From assembly GCA_016712865.1 (NCBI GenBank), contig JADJQH010000008.1:868001-932000 (forward strand): a DNA stretch of 64,000 nucleotides, in the 5' to 3' direction. The notes beneath the pieces are model-generated. The model did not search any database and had not been told where the DNA came from. It saw only the letters and a program-made list of their open reading frames with translations. Made by a program: the position numbers and the translations under genes. Origin of the DNA: Dokdonella sp. GTDB lineage: Bacteria; Pseudomonadota; Gammaproteobacteria; Xanthomonadales; Rhodanobacteraceae. Below are positions 62,327 through 64,000 of the stretch, piece by piece (position 1 is the first letter of the stretch; the number at the start of each line of letters is the position of its first letter).

Positions 62327-62486
62327 GAGCCTGCGCGGCAGAAGCCATCCGGCTGCAACGACGCTGTCATCGATTGATCGGATCATTCGTCAGGCTTTCA
62401 TGGAGCCCGCTATGCGCACCTTCCGATTGATCCGCTGAATCGCGCCAGCGCCGTTTCGCTTCGAATTCATTCTGCCGCGCAGGCTC
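62327..62486. repeat. Inverted-repeat family 2, copy 2 (160 bp)
   Basis: Perfect 17-bp terminal inverted repeats, GAGCCTGCGCGGCAGAA and TTCTGCCGCGCAGGCTC. Two CGATTGATC copies lie at 62371 and 62424; the 53 bases from one to the other are missing in the copy at 15553-15659. It lies between murA and the DUF3108 gene. Confidence 0.88.
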
Positions 62487-62491
62487 CAAGC

Positions 62492-63214
62492 TCAGGGATT
62501 GGGTGATTGCACTGCCGGCCTGGATGAAACCAGTTTCAGGGTGACCGTGTCGCCCTTCTTCTCGACCTGCTCGATGATGATCGGCAGCCAGCCCAGAGTC
62601 GGTGCAAACCAGCTGCGTGAGCTGCGTTTTTCACGCACGCGTTCCAGACAGCTTGCCTCGAAGTTGCCGGCAGGCACGCTGAGGTTCTGCGTTCCGCAGC
62701 GGGTGTAGCGGACATCCTCGATACCTTTCTTGCCGGCCACCTTGTACTCGAACGTCGCCGCATCGCGTGACAGGTCGGCGGCGAGGGCAAGGGTCAGCGC
62801 GTGGCGCTCGATGGTGTAGGGCACGAGCGGATAACGTGCATCGCTCTTGCCATCCATCATGTGTACCTGTTGGTTGGCGTGGTCGAATTCCCCCAGGCGA
62901 TGCTTGTCGCCGAAGGCAACTTCCTGGGTGAACTCGTAGCGCAGCGTTTCCGGCCTGCCATCGATCCAGCGCACGCTGGATTCCTCAAGCACATCCAGTC
63001 CGCTCATCTTGGCCAAGCCCGAGGTACCGCGCGTGTTCGTGCGCAGGCGGTATGTGCCGTCCGCCATCCGGGTCAGTTCCAGCGTGGTGACGGCCAGCTC
63101 CTTGCCGTTGCGCAGGGTCTGGTATTCCGCAGTGAAGGGTTTGATCGGCGCGTCGTCGGCGGCGGCAAGTGAAGGCAAGAAAAGGCAGAACGCGGAAAGG
63201 AGTAAACGTCTCAC
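62492..63214 (-). CDS. Secreted DUF3108-domain protein
   Basis: 240 residues from a GTG at 63214 that begins a signal peptide (RRLLLSAFCLFLPSLAAA). The mature part has FTAEYQTLRNGKELAVTTLE, later YEFTQEVAFGDKHRLGEFDH and LSVPAGNFEASCLERVREK, the DUF3108 pattern. An ATG far upstream would place the signal sequence internally and is rejected. The function is unknown; it is encoded beside purN in this group. Confidence 0.85.
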   Translation of the reverse strand: MRRLLLSAFCLFLPSLAAADDAPIKPFTAEYQTLRNGKELAVTTLELTRMADGTYRLRTNTRGTSGLAKMSGLDVLEESSVRWIDGRPETLRYEFTQEVAFGDKHRLGEFDHANQQVHMMDGKSDARYPLVPYTIERHALTLALAADLSRDAATFEYKVAGKKGIEDVRYTRCGTQNLSVPAGNFEASCLERVREKRSSRSWFAPTLGWLPIIIEQVEKKGDTVTLKLVSSRPAVQSPNP

Positions 63215-63276
63215 GCGAAAGGCTCCGGAATGGTTCACGGCATTCTGGCCGGTGCTTGCTGAATGCAAGCGTGCGA

Positions 63277-63951
63277 TCACGGCGTTTTCGCATTTTCTGC
63301 GGAAACCAGCGAGCCATCCGCAGCCAGCATCAACGGTCTCGGCAAGCGACTTCCGCCGAACTGGATTCCGCAATCCGACCAGCGCAGTTCCCGGCTGGCC
63401 AATGCCCGGACACACGCGACCAACAACCGGTGTTCGTGTGGCAGCAGGCGGGCGGCGAGAGTCTCCGGGGTGTCGCCGGTTTGAACATCGACCCTTGCCT
63501 GCGCGATCACCGGTCCACCGTCCAGTTCGGCCGTCACGAAATGCATGCTGGCTCCATGCGTGCTGTCGCCTGCACGCAGGGCGCGCTTGTGCGTGTGCAA
63601 GCCGGGATACTTGGGCAGCAGGGAAGGGTGGATGTTGATGATGCGGCCGAGCCAGGGCGCAATGGCCCGTGCATCAAGAATGCGCATGTAGCCGGCCAGC
63701 ACGATCAGGTCCGGCTTCCACGCCGCTACCTGTGCAAAGGTGGCGCGATCAAATTCCGCGCGATCAGGAAAATCCCGGGCATCCAGAGTGCAAACCGCAA
63801 TGCCGGCGGCCTGGGCCAGGGAAATGGCGCCGCAGTCGAAGTGGTCGGAAAACACGCCGACGATCCGGATCGGCAATTCATTGCAACGTTGTGCCTCGAT
63901 CAATGCGGCAAGGTTGCTGCCGCGGCCGGAGGCAAAAACCACGACGCGCAT
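63277..63951 (-). CDS. purN: Phosphoribosylglycinamide formyltransferase
   Basis: 224 residues. The N-terminal GRGSNLAALIEA binds substrate; INIHPSLLPKYPG holds Asn106 and His108, and TAELDGGPVIAQ holds Asp144, matching the E. coli catalytic triad numbering. It transfers a formyl group from 10-formyl-THF to GAR in purine synthesis. A reading consistent with the end of purM precedes it. Confidence 0.96.
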   Translation of the reverse strand: MRVVVFASGRGSNLAALIEAQRCNELPIRIVGVFSDHFDCGAISLAQAAGIAVCTLDARDFPDRAEFDRATFAQVAAWKPDLIVLAGYMRILDARAIAPWLGRIINIHPSLLPKYPGLHTHKRALRAGDSTHGASMHFVTAELDGGPVIAQARVDVQTGDTPETLAARLLPHEHRLLVACVRALASRELRWSDCGIQFGGSRLPRPLMLAADGSLVSAENAKTP

Positions 63952-63967
63952 GCCGAGCTCCGTGCGC

Positions 63968-64000
63968 TCAGCGGATATGGACGCGGTCGCCAGAGCCGGC
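63968..64000 (-). CDS. purM: Probable 3' end of purM (cut by window edge)
   Basis: Ten codons AGSGDRVHIR followed by TGA lie 16 bases before the purN start on the same strand. They resemble the usual PurM (AIR synthetase) C-terminus and purM normally precedes purN, but too little is visible to be certain. Confidence 0.5.
   Translation of the reverse strand, partial: AGSGDRVHIR

Overview
This 64 kb window is a dense, GC-rich gammaproteobacterial chromosome segment. Its gene content and order point to the Xanthomonadales (Lysobacterales). The indicators are a PTS-Ntr cluster that contains both HPr kinase and RapZ, succinyl-CoA ligase genes beside pilS, a tol-pal operon continuing into queE/queC, a DUF11 secreted protein ending in an acidic IFADDFD-like tail, and abundant REP-type palindromes. 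Genus level cannot be fixed from the sequence alone. There is no transposase, integrase, phage gene, CRISPR array or rRNA; one tRNA (Lys, TTT) is present.

Layout. 1-6.2 kb: an AidB-like acyl-CoA dehydrogenase (cut by the left edge), wrbA/DUF2069, a YihY membrane protein with a TlpA-like thioredoxin and acylphosphatase, an alkyladenine glycosylase and a His-rich lipoprotein. 6.2-8.6 kb: a compact arsenic operon (arsR-arsI-arsN2-arsC-aqpS) without a dedicated efflux pump. 8.7-12 kb: gcvP under a tandem glycine riboswitch. 12-15.5 kb: a GAF-GGDEF diguanylate cyclase and PilR. 15.5-25.7 kb: repeats, a DUF11 protein, pgeF/rluD, bamD, nadE, sucC/sucD, pilS. 25.7-31.7 kb: clpB with a heat-shock promoter, an FmdB protein, a DUF3011 protein, aspS. 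31.7-37 kb: a lipase-like hydrolase, ruvC-ruvA, a tiny coupled ORF, kup, ruvB. 37-44 kb: ybgC-tolQRAB-pal-cpoB, queE, queC. 44-49.7 kb: tRNA-Lys, creD, tsaB, a polytopic membrane protein coupled to a 2OG-Fe(II) oxygenase. 49.8-60.6 kb (minus strand, read from high to low coordinates): kdsD, kdsC, lptC-lptA-lptB, rpoN, hpf, ptsN, hprK, rapZ, EIIA-Man, ptsH, ptsI. 60.7-64 kb: an IbaG/BolA protein and murA, then DUF3108, purN and the end of a probable purM.

Functional themes. Envelope biogenesis dominates: Bam, Lpt, Kdo synthesis, Tol-Pal, MurA. It is accompanied by a regulatory phosphotransfer chain (EI, HPr with both His15 and Ser46, HprK, two EIIA proteins, RapZ) with no sugar permease in the window. 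RpoN sits beside the PTS genes, and a sigma-54 activator (PilR) and its probable kinase PilS are both present but about 8.6 kb apart.

The least ordinary material is between and inside genes. Three copies of a REPIN-like ~117 bp palindrome occur, one of which supplies the stop codon of the DUF11 gene. A second inverted-repeat family has two copies that differ by exactly 53 bp between 9-bp direct repeats. A GGGAATC-type repeat has entered the nadE reading frame. Two very short ORFs bridge ruvA to kup and tolQ to tolR by overlapping start/stop codons.
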